From assembly GCF_020740795.1 (NCBI RefSeq), contig NC_067286.1, forward strand, positions 615,990 to 679,989: a stretch of DNA of 64,000 bases, read 5' to 3'. This DNA is from Apus apus. Lineage: Eukaryota > Chordata > Aves > Apodiformes > Apodidae. Positions 11,401-22,300 of the stretch are shown one piece after another; positions within the stretch are counted from its first letter, which is position 1, and each line of letters starts with the position of its first letter. The translations under genes were made by a program, and so were the position numbers. The notes under the pieces were generated by a model. That model did not search any database, had not been told where the DNA came from, and saw only the letters and a program-made list of their open reading frames with translations.

Positions 11401-12221
11401 GTGAGCGCGCTCCGACCGCAGCCCCCGGGGGGCTTTGGGGGGTCCCTCTGAGCTCCTCGTTGCTCCAGGTCCCAGCGGATCCCCGGGGTCCTGAAACCCC
11501 CGGAGGGTCCTGAAACCCCCGGGGGGTCCTGAAACCCCCGGAGGGTCCTGAAACCCCCGGGGGGTCCTGAAAGCCGCGGAGGGTCCTGAAACCCCCGGGG
11601 GGTCCGCCCAGCCCCGCGGGGGAACGACCCGCTGTCATGATCCATTGAAGGGAGGACGAAACTGGGCTGCAATTCGGGGCGTTTGTGTTCCCAGCCCGAC
11701 CCCGCGCCGAGTCCGGCGCCGCAATATCTCTCTGCTAATTACGGGGCTGCTGAATTAAGGCCGGTTTGACTGTCCTGTCCCCTGGGGGGAACACGAGGGT
11801 CCAGGTCCTGGGCAGTTGTTGGGGGGGTGGGTGGGATGGTACGTTTGACCCCATGAAGGCGGAGAGGAGGGTCCCGGAGGGCAATTCCTCATCCTCTCGC
11901 CCTTCCTGCCGGGATGTCTCTGCCACTGCCCCCCGGGCTGGCCCCAGGGGGCTGGGGACACTGGATGCGTCCAGGGGGTTAGAGGGAGAGACCACCCTGG
12001 GCAGGAGAAGCCCAAGCTCAGTGGGTGGGGGAGAAATAACCAACGGGGTAAAATAACCCGGTGGGACAGGGAATGGTGGGGTGGGATGGGAGGGCAGGAG
12101 GTGGAGAGGACCCTTCTGCTGAGGTGGCCGGGGGGCAGTGGTGGGGCTGGCAGGGGACATGGAGACCAAACACCAGGGGAGCAGCTGTTATTTCTGCTAA
12201 TTCCTGCTTGTTTCTGCGCAG
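11401..12221 (+). other. Candidate 5' UTR intron of the GPCR gene
   Basis: The donor CAG|GTGAGC at 11401 matches the consensus well. The acceptor at 12220-12221 (TTTCTGCGCAG) follows a long pyrimidine tract with a branch-like CTAAT around 12197-12201. Splicing would join a non-coding exon to the single coding exon. It contains the 19-bp repeat. This is inference from signals only. Confidence 0.45.
11485..11605. repeat. 19-bp G/C-rich tandem repeat
   Basis: Six to seven copies of GGTCCTGAAACCCCCGGRG start at 11487, 11506, 11525, 11544, 11563, 11582 and 11601, so the period is exactly 19 bp. Copies alternate between GGAGG and GGGGG at the junction, which hints at a 38-bp higher-order unit. One copy has AAGCCGCGG. 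Confidence 0.95.
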
Positions 12222-12504
12222 CCCCCAGGTTTCTCTCCAGGAGGCATCTCCAGCCGCTTTCCCTCTCCCGCTGGGACCTGCACCCGGCTGGTTAACCTCA
12301 CCAGCTTCCCTGCCTCCCCCGCTCTGCCACGGAGAAGTCTTCTGAAGTCAGCTGGTGCCTCCCTACAGGGCTGGGCAAGAGGACCTAGACCCTGGGGACA
12401 GGTTCTCCTGCCCGGAAGGACAACCAAGGGTCCGAGGGACAACCCTTCCCCGCCAGGACCAAGGGTCTCGTCTCCGTTGGCGCTCAAGGCGCGGAGCAGC
12501 AGGC

Positions 12505-13596
12505 ATGGCCCTCCACGCCCTGCCCAACGACTCCTGGCAGAACAGCTCAGCCCCTCTCTTCACCGGCCTGGACCTCCTCCTGGAGCTGAAGCCCCTCTTC
12601 ATCCCTCTCTACGCCACGCTGGTGGCCGTGGCCTGCGCGGGGAACCTCTTCCTCATCCTCCTCATCGCCCTCACCAAGAAGCTGCACGGCACCACCAACT
12701 TCCTGATCGGCAACCTGGCGGCGGCCGACCTGGTCATGTGCCTGGCCTGCGTCCCCCTCACCGCCTCCTACGCCTTCGAGGAGCGGGGCTGGCTCTTCGG
12801 GGCCTCCATGTGCCGCTTGGTCGCCCTGCTGCAGGCCGCCACCGTCTTCGTCTCGGTGCTGTCCCTCAGCGCCATCGCCGTCGACCGCTACGTGGTGGTG
12901 GCCTATCCCACCCGCCGGAGGCTGGGCCGCCGCGCCTGCCTCTGCCTCGTGGCCTGCATCTGGCTGCTCTCCATCCTGGCCTCGCTCCCCACCTCGCTGC
13001 ACACCCACTACCTGGACCTCAACGCCGTCGGCCACGACATGATCATCTGCGAGGAGTTCTGGAAGCACGAAGAGAGGGCGCGGCTGCTCTACTCCTGCCT
13101 GATGCTCCTCCTGTCCTACATGCTCCCGCTCCTGGCCGTGTCCCTCTCCTTCTGTGCCATCACCTACCGCCTGAGGAGGAGGAGCGTCCCGGGTGCTGCC
13201 TATCCCTGCCAGGACAGATGGACCAAGACGAAGCAGAAGACCTTCCGGGTGCTCACCATCTCGGTGGTGTGCTTTGCCATCTGCTGGCTGCCCCTCCAGG
13301 TGGTGAACTTCATCAGGGACATCGACGAGGATTTCACTATCCTGGACAAGAGGTACGTCAACGTCATCCAGGTCTCCTGTCACCTGGTGGCCATGAGCTC
13401 TGCCTGCTACAACCCCTTCATCTATGCCTCCCTCCACGACAAGTTCTGGTTCCACCTCAGCAGCTACTTCTACCACAAGAAGAAGAGCTCCGGCATCATG
13501 TCCTGCAAGGCTTCTCGGGTCAACACCTGCTCCATCCTGGCAGATGCTCCCACTGGGGTCTCGGATAAGATAGCTTTGCAAACCAGGTTCTCCTAA
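12505..13596 (+). CDS. Prolactin-releasing peptide receptor-like GPCR (PRLHR family)
   Basis: A 363-residue class A receptor in one coding exon. Visible features: two N-glycosylation sites (N8, N13), seven hydrophobic segments (about 32-56, 65-87, 103-125, 145-163, 195-219, 248-270, 287-308), GN in TM1, LAAAD in TM2, DRY at 127-129, CWLP at 260-263 and NPFIY at 303-307, and a likely disulfide C103-C182. TNFLIGNLA, RGWLFG, CEEFW and MSSACYNPFIYA are shared with human PRLHR (GPR10), which places it in that RF-amide receptor family. I expect coupling to PrRP-type peptides at the plasma membrane. The N-terminus is much shorter than in human PRLHR and the tail ends in RFS with no SVVI-type PDZ motif, so it is probably a paralogue (PRLHR2-type) and not the direct PRLHR orthologue. 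The start is the first in-frame ATG after a TGA at 12343 and has a fair Kozak context (G at -3, G at +4). Confidence 0.93.
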   Translation: MALHALPNDSWQNSSAPLFTGLDLLLELKPLFIPLYATLVAVACAGNLFLILLIALTKKLHGTTNFLIGNLAAADLVMCLACVPLTASYAFEERGWLFGASMCRLVALLQAATVFVSVLSLSAIAVDRYVVVAYPTRRRLGRRACLCLVACIWLLSILASLPTSLHTHYLDLNAVGHDMIICEEFWKHEERARLLYSCLMLLLSYMLPLLAVSLSFCAITYRLRRRSVPGAAYPCQDRWTKTKQKTFRVLTISVVCFAICWLPLQVVNFIRDIDEDFTILDKRYVNVIQVSCHLVAMSSACYNPFIYASLHDKFWFHLSSYFYHKKKSSGIMSCKASRVNTCSILADAPTGVSDKIALQTRFS

Positions 13597-15105
13597 CTGA
13601 AGGACCCCAGGAGATCAGTTTTGCTTTTGGACCTGGCGTGCACTTTGCTTTAGACTGGAGGTAGGAGCTGGTGGCTTGGTTGTGGTGGTCTGTTGGTGCT
13701 CCCAGTAGAGGACTCTTGTGTGTGGCAAGAAGCACCAGGGAACAAACCAATGGACTCCATGTCCTTGAGGAGCAGCTCAAGGATGTTTTGTTCTTTGGGG
13801 AAAACAAACCAGTGCAACCAGAACCACGGCAGGGTCACTGGGAGCAGGATGGACCTGCTGGCCCACACAGCCACGCTGGAGCTGCAGGAGGTGTTTCCAC
13901 CCACCTGGTCAACCAACAGATGTCTGAAAGACTTGTCAATGTTGCTCAGCTGATTGAAACAGAACAATGGGGGAGTGTCCAGGGCAATGACACAAGGAAC
14001 CTGGTGAGGTTCTCTGTAAGCCTCAAGTTTTCAGAAATGCCCCGAGGAGGGGCTGCCCCTCCACGGCTGGGCAGGGGGTTCATACCCTGGGTCCCACCCC
14101 ACGGCTGGGTCTGGAGTGGACACCCTGTCTCAGCTCACATCTGGCTCTAGGAGGTGGCTGGAGCTGCATCTGAAGCATCAAGACCTCTCCCCGTGGTCTA
14201 TTGAGGAGGTGGGCCAGCTCCTCAGGCAGACATCAGGGGCATTTTGCACAACTCTTTGGAGAGCGGAACTCTTCATGTTGTAGGAGGAAGGTTGTTCCTA
14301 AGCAACCATCAGCATTTTCCACCTCTGAAAAACAGGGGTCCTCACCCCTTGCCAGCAGCCGTTCTATTGTGCTTTTCCTTCTGAATCACAGCTCTTTGGT
14401 GAAAGGACAAATACACCCCAGGAACCTGCATCCTCAGCCAGGGCTGTTGGGGCCACGTGGCCACCAGAAGCAGGCAGGTTGTGGTGAGTTGGGCAACTTT
14501 CCAAACCCCCTTGGCTGTCTGAAGGAGCTACCAGTGTGAGCAAATGGGAAGGTCCCAGCTTCTCCAGCCAACGGTGGCAGATTCAAGGCACCAGCATCCC
14601 CACCAGCACCAAGTGCCTGGGTCACCCAAGGCCATGCCTTTGGTCCACCATCTGCTCCTGTGCTCTACAAGGCCAAGCTGTGCATCTCCCACCACTCTTC
14701 ATGCTCCAGTGACTGAACTTGAAAGCCCTTGTGAAGCATCTCCTCACCACCACATGACAGCTCTCCATGGTGTTGGCCATCACTCAGTGCTTTCAGGGGG
14801 CAGCTTGGCATCCTCTGGTGAAGCCACAGCTGGTCAGACCCTCCTGGGATCCCTCAGCCACTCTGATTCTGCCCAGGCTGAGCTGCTGCCTGCTCACCTT
14901 CCTGCTGAGACCCTTATGGAGGCCAAGAAGGACCATGGTAACATCTGTGGGGTAACCAGCTGGAGATGGGGGCTGGTTGAATGTGCTGTGGGTGCTCGTG
15001 GCCCTCCAGAGCAGCCAGCTCCCTGGGGGCAGGGGCAGGAGGAGCAGAGCAGAAGGGGCCCAGCTTGTCCTTCCTTCTAATAAAGGCTTCAAGAGCTTCA
15101 GGTTC
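13597..15105 (+). other. Probable 3' UTR of the GPCR gene
   Basis: Non-coding sequence from the stop codon to the AATAAA at 15079. No other gene or clear repeat is seen in it. Its length of about 1.5 kb is typical. Confidence 0.6.
15079..15084 (+). promoter_or_regulatory. Polyadenylation signal AATAAA (GPCR gene)
   Basis: A canonical AATAAA 1.48 kb past the receptor stop, followed at the right distance by a GT-rich element (TGTTTGTGTTGG at about 15107-15118). This is the best plus-strand 3'-end signal in the region. Confidence 0.65.
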
Positions 15106-17030
15106 ATGTTTGTGTTGGTTCAATTCTGACAGCCCTGACCCCTCCCTGCTTGCAACTCAGCCCCAGCCCGGGAAGCCCCCCAGTGTGGACATGTTCATCC
15201 CTGTTGCCATCACTGGGGTGGGGTCTGGGGCAGAGGGAGGGCTGGGAAGGAGGCTTCTCTAGCCACATGCAGGTCTACAGACCAAACCTGGTCTGCTCGA
15301 GGTCTCGTTTAAAACCAGGGGGTTAACGAAGGTGTCGTGGCCCATGGGATCGTGGGTGGCTGCTGCAAAGCTCATCCCTGCACCCGTGGGGTCCCCCAGA
15401 GGGGGCACAGCCTGTCCTGCCACGGGCCTGTCCCCCGGGATGGATCCAAGGAAAAGCACGGGAGCAGAAACCACCTCAGTCGTGTTCTCGGAGCCCAGAA
15501 GGGGCCTGGGGGCAGCCCTGGCACCTCCGGGGGTCCCGAGGGTCAGGGGGGCTGTGGGGCTGGGAAACCATAGGGATTTCTCAGGTTTATGCACCGTTCC
15601 CCTGCAGGGGACCAGGCTGTGGCCAGAGCTGCAAACCTCTTTCTTCTGAAGGGCTGCTGAGAAATGCAGGTCAGTTCCCTGCCGGTTCCTTCTGCGAAAA
15701 CAACATCCTGCTGTTTGTCCAGGGTCAGGCAGGGAAGCTGAAAAGAAGAGGCCCCTCTTTGTCAGGTGCCTTCTCTTGTCTGTTTGATTTCAGCCTCTGA
15801 TAAAACTCCCCGTGGTTTCCCAAGTCTCATCAAACCTCTTCTGAACTCCAGGCTGTGGGAGGGACAGTCACAGCAGGGGCTGGGCTGGCAGGTCTGTGCT
15901 TTAGAAGTTCAGGGCCACGAGCAGGGAGCAGCTGGATCTTGGGAAGGGGAGGACCAGGGGCAGGACCCCAGCCCTTCCCTCCTGCAGGGCTTGTTCCCAA
16001 ATTCCCACTGTTCCCTCCCCCTTGGTGCTCCTGGAGCCAAGAGGACGGTGCTTTCACAACCTGCCTTGGGCTGTTTGTCCTGCTGAGAGCCCGTGGGGGC
16101 AGCCACAGGCTGTCACCCACTGCCCCCTCTTTCTCCCTTCATCTCCCCCCATCACTTCACTCTCAATTAAAACCCCTTAACTTGCCCCAAACAGCCCTTC
16201 TTGGCCTTTCCTCCCTCCCCCCTGGCTCAGAGGTGGGTGGGTTTGGTAGAGGAGACCCACCACCCATCCATCCCCACCATCTGAAACCATTCAGGTGGCT
16301 GCAGGACCACGTAACCAACACCTGCAGCCATCCTGGAGCAGGGACCTACACAGAACCTGAAGGTTCCTCCTCTGGGTTTCCAGACGACCAGAACTTGCAA
16401 TTATTGAGCACCAGGAGAACAAACACCCCCTCCCCACCACCCCCCAGCTCCCCGTGGAGATGTTTTGCTCATCTCCCCAGAGGACGTGCAGGAAATGGGA
16501 AAACACTTGTTTGCCAGGGCCAGATAAAACCTGAACATCTTCTGGGAATAAATCCGGAGCCTCTCCAGGACCCTTCAGCCCGGGGCTGAGTCAGAGAAGC
16601 CGGAGATAAAAAGAAGATAATTTGTTCACTTAACGAATGCAAATTGGATAAATGGGCGAGGGGACCCGGCTGGTCCTGCTGAGCTCTCCTCCAGGAGATG
16701 CCAGCAGCAGCTCTCTCTGCAGTTTGTGTCCCCCTGAAGCGTTTGACCAGTTCCACTGGGGCAGACCCCTGGGCTGGGGGGGTCTTTGCCCACCACAAAG
16801 GCCACACTGATGCTCTGTGGCCACAGCCTGTGTCTGGGGGGGGGATGTGAGGACTCGGACACGGGCAGCCCCTGGTGAGAAGATGAGCTGTCTTCTCCTT
16901 GCCCTCAGTGCCCTCCTGCAGTGGGCCAGAACCCTCACCCCTGGCAACTTGGTGGCTTCTTCCCAACCCTCAGGTCCCCAGGACCTGCTGCCCCTTCCCA
17001 GCTGGAGTTGTTTGGGGTCACCTCCAAGGA

Positions 17031-17046
17031 CCCCCCCCCCCCCCCC
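17031..17046. repeat. Poly-C tract (C16)
   Basis: Sixteen consecutive C. It is a homopolymer likely to vary in length. Confidence 0.92.
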
Positions 17047-17182
17047 AATCACAGCCCTTTTCTCCAGTGCAGCCCCCCAGCATCACCCTTGGGCAGGGAC
17101 ACCTTCAGGTCTGCTGTGACAGAGCAACCTGAGGTTCCCCACAGCCCCGCTCACATCTCACCCCTCCCTGCCTTGGGGATGC

Positions 17183-17240
17183 TCTAGATGATCTCTAGAG
17201 GTCCCTTCCAACCCTGACAAGCCTGTGATTCTGATTCTCC
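17183..17240 (+). mobile_element. CR1 LINE 3' tail fragment
   Basis: The fragment holds GATGATCTCTAGAGGTCCCT and TCCAACCCTGA and ends in GTGATTCTGATTCT, which is the CR1 3' terminus with its imperfect 8-bp ATTCTRTG-type repeats. Only the last 60 bp remain. Confidence 0.75.
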
Positions 17241-19096
17241 CAAGGACTTTGGAAAACTTCCTGAGGTGGAAAGGTGCTGCCACTGGGGTTCTTATCAGAG
17301 ACCTCCAAAAGAGAAAACATGAGAGGCAAACCCCCAGGGGGATTTACCAACAGCAAGGGATGGGTAATTAAAGCCTGTTCAGATGCCTGCAGCCCTAAGA
17401 GGAAGGTAATGTTACTCATTACAGCCATGTTCTTTAGAAAGCACTCGAGAGATTATCCTCTGAAGGAGCTCGCATACGTGCAGGGCATTATTCCCATTAT
17501 TTAACCATTCCAGTTTCTCCCGTGGCAGCAAAGGATGACATCCCTTGTCCTGCTTCTCAGAATTAATGGAGATGAACCATCAGCTATGAAGGTACACGGA
17601 GGACCGCTGGTTCTTCTAATTGCTGGGTTGTTTATTTTTCATGCCCACTGAATCGCTTCTTGGAAATGTGCTGCTTGGTCTCCCAGTCAGGCACAGCAAA
17701 TACAATTAGCCTGGTAATTTCCCACTGGTTTTAGTCCCCTCTCCTTGGCTGTGTTTGCTCTGTCTTGATGTCACCCATGAGGAAGCTGCTGCAGTTGACT
17801 GAAAGGCCAGGAAAGCACAGTCTCCTCTGAGAAGCCCGTCAGACAGACCTTGTTCGTGGAGGAACTTGGCAGGAAAACGCTGGGGAAAGGTTGGTTTGTT
17901 TTGCTTGATGATTGTTCCCTGGTTTCAGAGCAACATGAGGACTCCAACCAGACATCTCTGCTTCCTTTGACAGGTCTTGCAAAACAGTTTCTCTATGAGC
18001 AGAGACCTCATGGGCTGGACCAGCTGTGCCCACCTCTGGGGCTTGGCTCCCGCTGAAGAGGTAGGTCTGTGGCTGCTGCAGAGTAAACTTGGCTTGTTTT
18101 CACTTCTTTTGCCTAAAAACCCATCAGGATGGGGCAGGTCTCCAGCAATGACACTTTTCCCTGGCAGAACAGCAGCTCCTCTCCCCAGCCACCTCTCCAA
18201 GGGGTCCCTTCTCCATTCACAACTTCCCCTATTTGAAAAGGGAAGGAGGAGCAGCAGCACAGGGGAGGTTTATTGATGCTCCTTCCCCCCCTCTGACCAA
18301 GAAACTTCCCTTTCTCCACCTGCCAGGGGAGTTCCCAGGCTGCCAGCTCCTTCCCTCTGCCGAAGACGACACAGATTCTTGGGCCTCCATAACTATTGAC
18401 ATGTGGGCTGCATTTATTGGCAATTAAATGGTTCAGTGGCTCCAAGACATTAGCCTCCTCTGAACATGTTGGCTGCCAGATTGTTTCCTGCCAGCAATCC
18501 CTGCAGGCTGGGAAAGCTTCCCCAGCCCTCTGGGGCTGAGCCTGGATCGGCGGGAGCAGCTGGTGGAGCCTCCCTGCTGTAAAATAATATAGATATAGAT
18601 ATATATAAATTAATGCTGTAACCAGGCCTGATGGTGGGAACTGGGAGCTCTGAGCACATCCCATGGCCAGGAGGATGTGAGCCCTGGGAGATGGGGGGGC
18701 TGGAGGGACAGGGTGTGCAGCTTCCCTGGGAGAATGGCTTGGGAAAAATGCACTGGCCTGGGAAAACCCAGCAGCAACTGGGGAGCACCCACCGTGGGGA
18801 GGTGGGGAATAAACCCCAGCAATCTGGAAAACTGAGTGGAGATCCATGAGGAACCTGCAGCAGTCCTGACACATGCCTCTGTCAATGAAACCAGATGTTT
18901 TCACTGCTGCCCCAAACGTCCCCACATCCCACCCCCCACACTCCACATCCCACCCCCCACATCCCCACGCTGTTATTCAGGCCCCTTCCCAGCCAATGAA
19001 GCAGCCACAGCTCCAGCAGGGCGGGCACCGTTGCCCCTCTGTGGCTGCTGGGTTTTCAACCCTGTTTTCCAGGGAGGGATGGAATGGGGGGGATAG

Positions 19097-19345
19097 TTTC
19101 AAACTGGAAGAGGGAGACTTAGGTGAGATATTGGGAATAAACTCTTCCCTGTGAGGGTGGTGAGACCCTGGCCCAGGTTGCCCAGAGAAGCTGTGGCTGC
19201 CCCATCCCTGGCAGTGTTGAAGGGCAGGTTGGATGGGGCTTGGAGCAGCCTGGGCTGGTGGGAGGTGTCCCTGCCCATGCAGGGGTGGGACTGGATGATC
19301 TTTAAGGTCCCTCCCAACACAAACCAGTCTGGGATTCTACGATCT
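19097..19345 (+). mobile_element. CR1 LINE 3'-end fragment
   Basis: A sense-oriented CR1 3' end: an AGGTGAGATATTGGGAA-like start, then GGCCCAGGTTGCCCAGAGAA, GCCCCATCCCTGGCAGTGTT and GGTGGGACTGGATGATCTTT, ending in GGGATTCTACGAT. It is very similar to the copy at 60448-60690, down to a shared CCCATGCAGGGG variant, so the two belong to the same subfamily. It is 5'-truncated and non-coding. Confidence 0.93.
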
Positions 19346-22300
19346 GCAAAGCAAAAGGTAAGTTTGAAAAAACAAAGGTTTGCTGTTTTTTTTCCCCCAG
19401 AATTAAAGGAAGCCACCTCATGGGTCCTCGTAGGCAAGTGCAAAACAGACCCAAAAAATTCCGACACAGAGAGGAGGTCAGATGTAGCTGAGGCAGGAGT
19501 CTCCTGCCTATTAGAATAATAAGTTCATAAAACCATCTGATTGACACAGGTGATGCCATGGGAAAGCAAGGTCAGCACCTCATGGTGTGACCTGCTGCCA
19601 AGAGCAGTAACTCTGTGCTTTCCTGCAGGTCTGTAACTAGCAAGATGGAGCTGTGGTTTCTGCTGGGACCACAAGGCAACCCTGTGACCCAAATGATAAA
19701 TGATAGCAAGATGTAAATGACTTCAATGGGACACCAAACCACAGCAGGCAAGAGTTTCAGCCACTGATTTGTCCTCATTCTCCAGTTTCTTCATGTAATT
19801 TCTCAAAGAATGGGAGGGTTGCTGAACAGATGTTTAATTGAGCTGCAGAGGGCTGCTTGTGAGCAAGCCAGCTGATTCAAACCCAGTTTGGTGGCACTAG
19901 AGCTGGAGAACGAGCAGATGAGGTTCATAAAAGCCCTCTCCTCCCAGCTGACATGTCTGATTTCTCCATTTGTGGCTCTCACAGGACAAAATGCCAAGGA
20001 CAAGGGCACCTGTGGAAAACTGCGGGGGCTCCAGCAGGAGCCTCTGCCTGATAAGGTGTCCCCTCCTCCTTCCCCCCTGGCTCTGGGCCTGGAGAGATTT
20101 TGCTGGTGATGCAACTTCCATTATTTCCATAGCAACCAGCTTTTGTCAGGTCTCCAGCTTGGGGATTTTTGTTTAACAGCTCCACTTGGCAATTCAGGCC
20201 CCAGAAGGAAGCGGGGCTGCAAGAGGAGAAAGTTCTCATTCAGATGCAAAACAGCTGCAGGAACAGCCCAGGGGGGCAGGGGTGTTGGGGGGGAAATCTC
20301 TGGGGCACGTCCCTTTTCATCTTTTCGTCCAACCCTTCCTCCTCGGCCTGGCTGACAGTGTGAAAGAGCCTCATCCAGTGACACTTTTGACACGGGAAGC
20401 CACAACAGGCGTTGGGGCACTCGGACAATGCCAAGCCTGGCTGGCGAGGACCTGAGCCAGATCTCCCTCTGATCAATGACAAGACCTTTCTTTGCTTCAG
20501 TGGGGGCTTTGGCTCTGTCAAAACAACCCTGGGGTCTCCTGGGAATGCTTTTGTTGCCCCCAAGACCCCAGCCCCTTCCTGGGCCAAAGAGGTCCTCTGC
20601 CCTCTGTCCCCTGGGCAGCATCAGCTTCCATCACGTTGTACCTCAGCTCCTGAGAAGCCTAAAATTAATGTCTAAAACGTGCCAAGAAGGGGCTGGTGTG
20701 TCACCACACCAGGAGAGGATTCCCAAGATACCAGCACTGCTGCTCAGCACTGGGTGGAGCAAAACCCCAGCCCCAGGGGTCAGGGCTCATCACTTCTGCC
20801 CACCCACCAGCACATGGGGCTGTCACTGCTGGGAGGTGACAAACAGGTTTGCTGTCCTGCCTCCCCCAGCTCCATCCTGGAATACAGGGACACCAGCTCA
20901 TTCCTGGCTCTTCCGCACAGCGGAGTCATGGAAGTCTGATAACCCCCGCCAAAACTTCAGCCTAGAGGGTGCACTGGCCTCATTCCCAGTGCCTTTTAAA
21001 CTCTGCATTATCTGTAGCTTTGGTCCTGTGCTGCAGGAAGGGAAAGCAGGCACGGGCTGCATGAGATAAGCAAAACAAAGAGAAGGAGGAGGAGAAGAAG
21101 CAGGAAGAGAGCTCAGTTCAGCTGGAAGGGTCCCACAAGAATCATCAATCCCAACTGCCTGACCACCTCACTTCAGGCAGGGTCTTTACCTCATTCCAAG
21201 AGTGGAGATCCCCTGGTGCCAAAACCTCGAGTTGTTTGCCTGGGGAAGTTTGGGGCATTCCATAAAGTGTGAAGGCTTAACAGAGCCTACTGATTAAACA
21301 ACTCATGTCCTGCTGGGGGACTACAGGGGTTGGGTTGTGGGCATGGAGAGGTGGAACAATGAGCTGCCAAACAGGAACAGGTGAGAAAGCAGCAAGGTTC
21401 AGCTGCCAGGTTCAACCCAAACAGTTCCCAACATCACCGTTTCCCTCTGGTCTGTGGGAGAGCTGCTATGACCCCCACTCTGCTCCCTGCTTTCCCAGAC
21501 CTGCCCCCTTTCCCTGCAGAGGAGGGATAAATCCTGCTCAGCATCTCTAACCTCCAGCAGCTGCTGTCAGCTCTGGAATTTGCTCCTGATTTATTCCACA
21601 TTGGAGAAACACCTGACAAAAGAAAGCAATGATACAGCTGCTGAGGGAAATTGCTTTTGTTTTGTTGGTTGGTTGGTTGGTTTTTTTACCCTTCCTACTT
21701 GGCCAAAAAGCTCTCTCAGGAAATTGTATTATTGGCCATGGATAAAATGAAGTACCACTAATGGAAACCTAATTGATTTTTCATATTTGCTGACTTGCAG
21801 CAAAGAGATTAAGGAAATCAAAGACAGTTTGTAACCTTGATCAAGTAAGATAAAAAAGGTCTAGAGGCATATGACAAAAGCCCACCCTGCTTCAGCTGTT
21901 GGGAGACTTCCCACATTCCACACGTTTTTGCCAGGTATGGGACAAAATCCTGTCCCAGTTATGAGGTTTTCACTGCACTAAAACCCTCCTCATGGAGGGT
22001 GCAAGGAGGTGGGAGGCCATCAGCTTTTCCTTAACGAGACAAAGGAGATCAATGGTATCCAGTAAATGAGTAAGAGACAGAGAACAGCAAAATCCTTCTG
22101 TGTGCAATAAATTAGATGAAGGGGACAAGAGATTAAAATTTTAATACAGAGAACAGAAGCTGCAGCAGATAAACAAACATGCAGCACAAACCTTTAAAAC
22201 TAGAGAGAAATAAGCATTTAATTAAAAACCCAATCACTAAAGAAGCAGGAAACATTCCCTCAGCTTCACAGAAGCAGACAGAGATAGTAAAGCCTAACCA

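Larger units (their letters stand above)
10954..11760 (+). promoter_or_regulatory. CpG-rich likely promoter and 5' UTR region of the GPCR gene
   Basis: The stretch is rich in G, C and CpG, lies 0.8-1.5 kb before the receptor start codon, and includes the hexamer and 19-bp repeats. A strong donor CCGCAG|GTGAGC falls at 11400/11401. Together with the acceptor at 12221 it suggests a transcribed, non-coding first exon starting somewhere near 11.1-11.3 kb. No TATA box was recognised. The transcription start is inferred. Confidence 0.5.
15106..19096. other. Intergenic DNA between the GPCR and CHST14, first part
   Basis: No gene is recognised. It holds a C16 run (17031-17046), a small CR1 3' tail (about 17183-17240) and a TA-rich patch at 18585-18612. 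The stretch 17260-17720 is lower in GC, complex and repeat-free, and may be a conserved non-coding element. Long open frames (15855-16589 plus, 18113-18946 minus) do not read as protein. Confidence 0.5.

Noticed and set aside
10061-11513. Very long plus-strand open frames (up to 475 codons) rich in Pro, Ser, His and Leu
   Set aside because: They run through the pyrimidine minisatellite, the GATCCC hexamer and the 19-bp repeat. Stop-poor repeats explain the length, several frames are open at once, and the products are pure repeat translation.
12355-12504. N-terminal extension of the GPCR upstream of 12505
   Set aside because: There is no ATG in this part of the frame (it opens with GTG), an in-frame TGA lies at 12343, and the extra residues have no receptor character. 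ATG 12505 is the first start.
12477-13581. Long alternative-frame and antisense open frames across the GPCR
   Set aside because: They are shadows of a GC-rich coding exon. Only the frame from 12505 carries transmembrane segments and DRY, CWLP and NPFIY motifs.
15855-16589. 244-codon plus-strand open frame
   Set aside because: GC-rich DNA with few stops. The product is Pro/Ser/Gly-rich with no motif.
18113-18946. 277-codon minus-strand open frame
   Set aside because: The translation is low in complexity pattern and has no recognisable domain, it crosses a TA-rich patch, and no splice or promoter context supports it.
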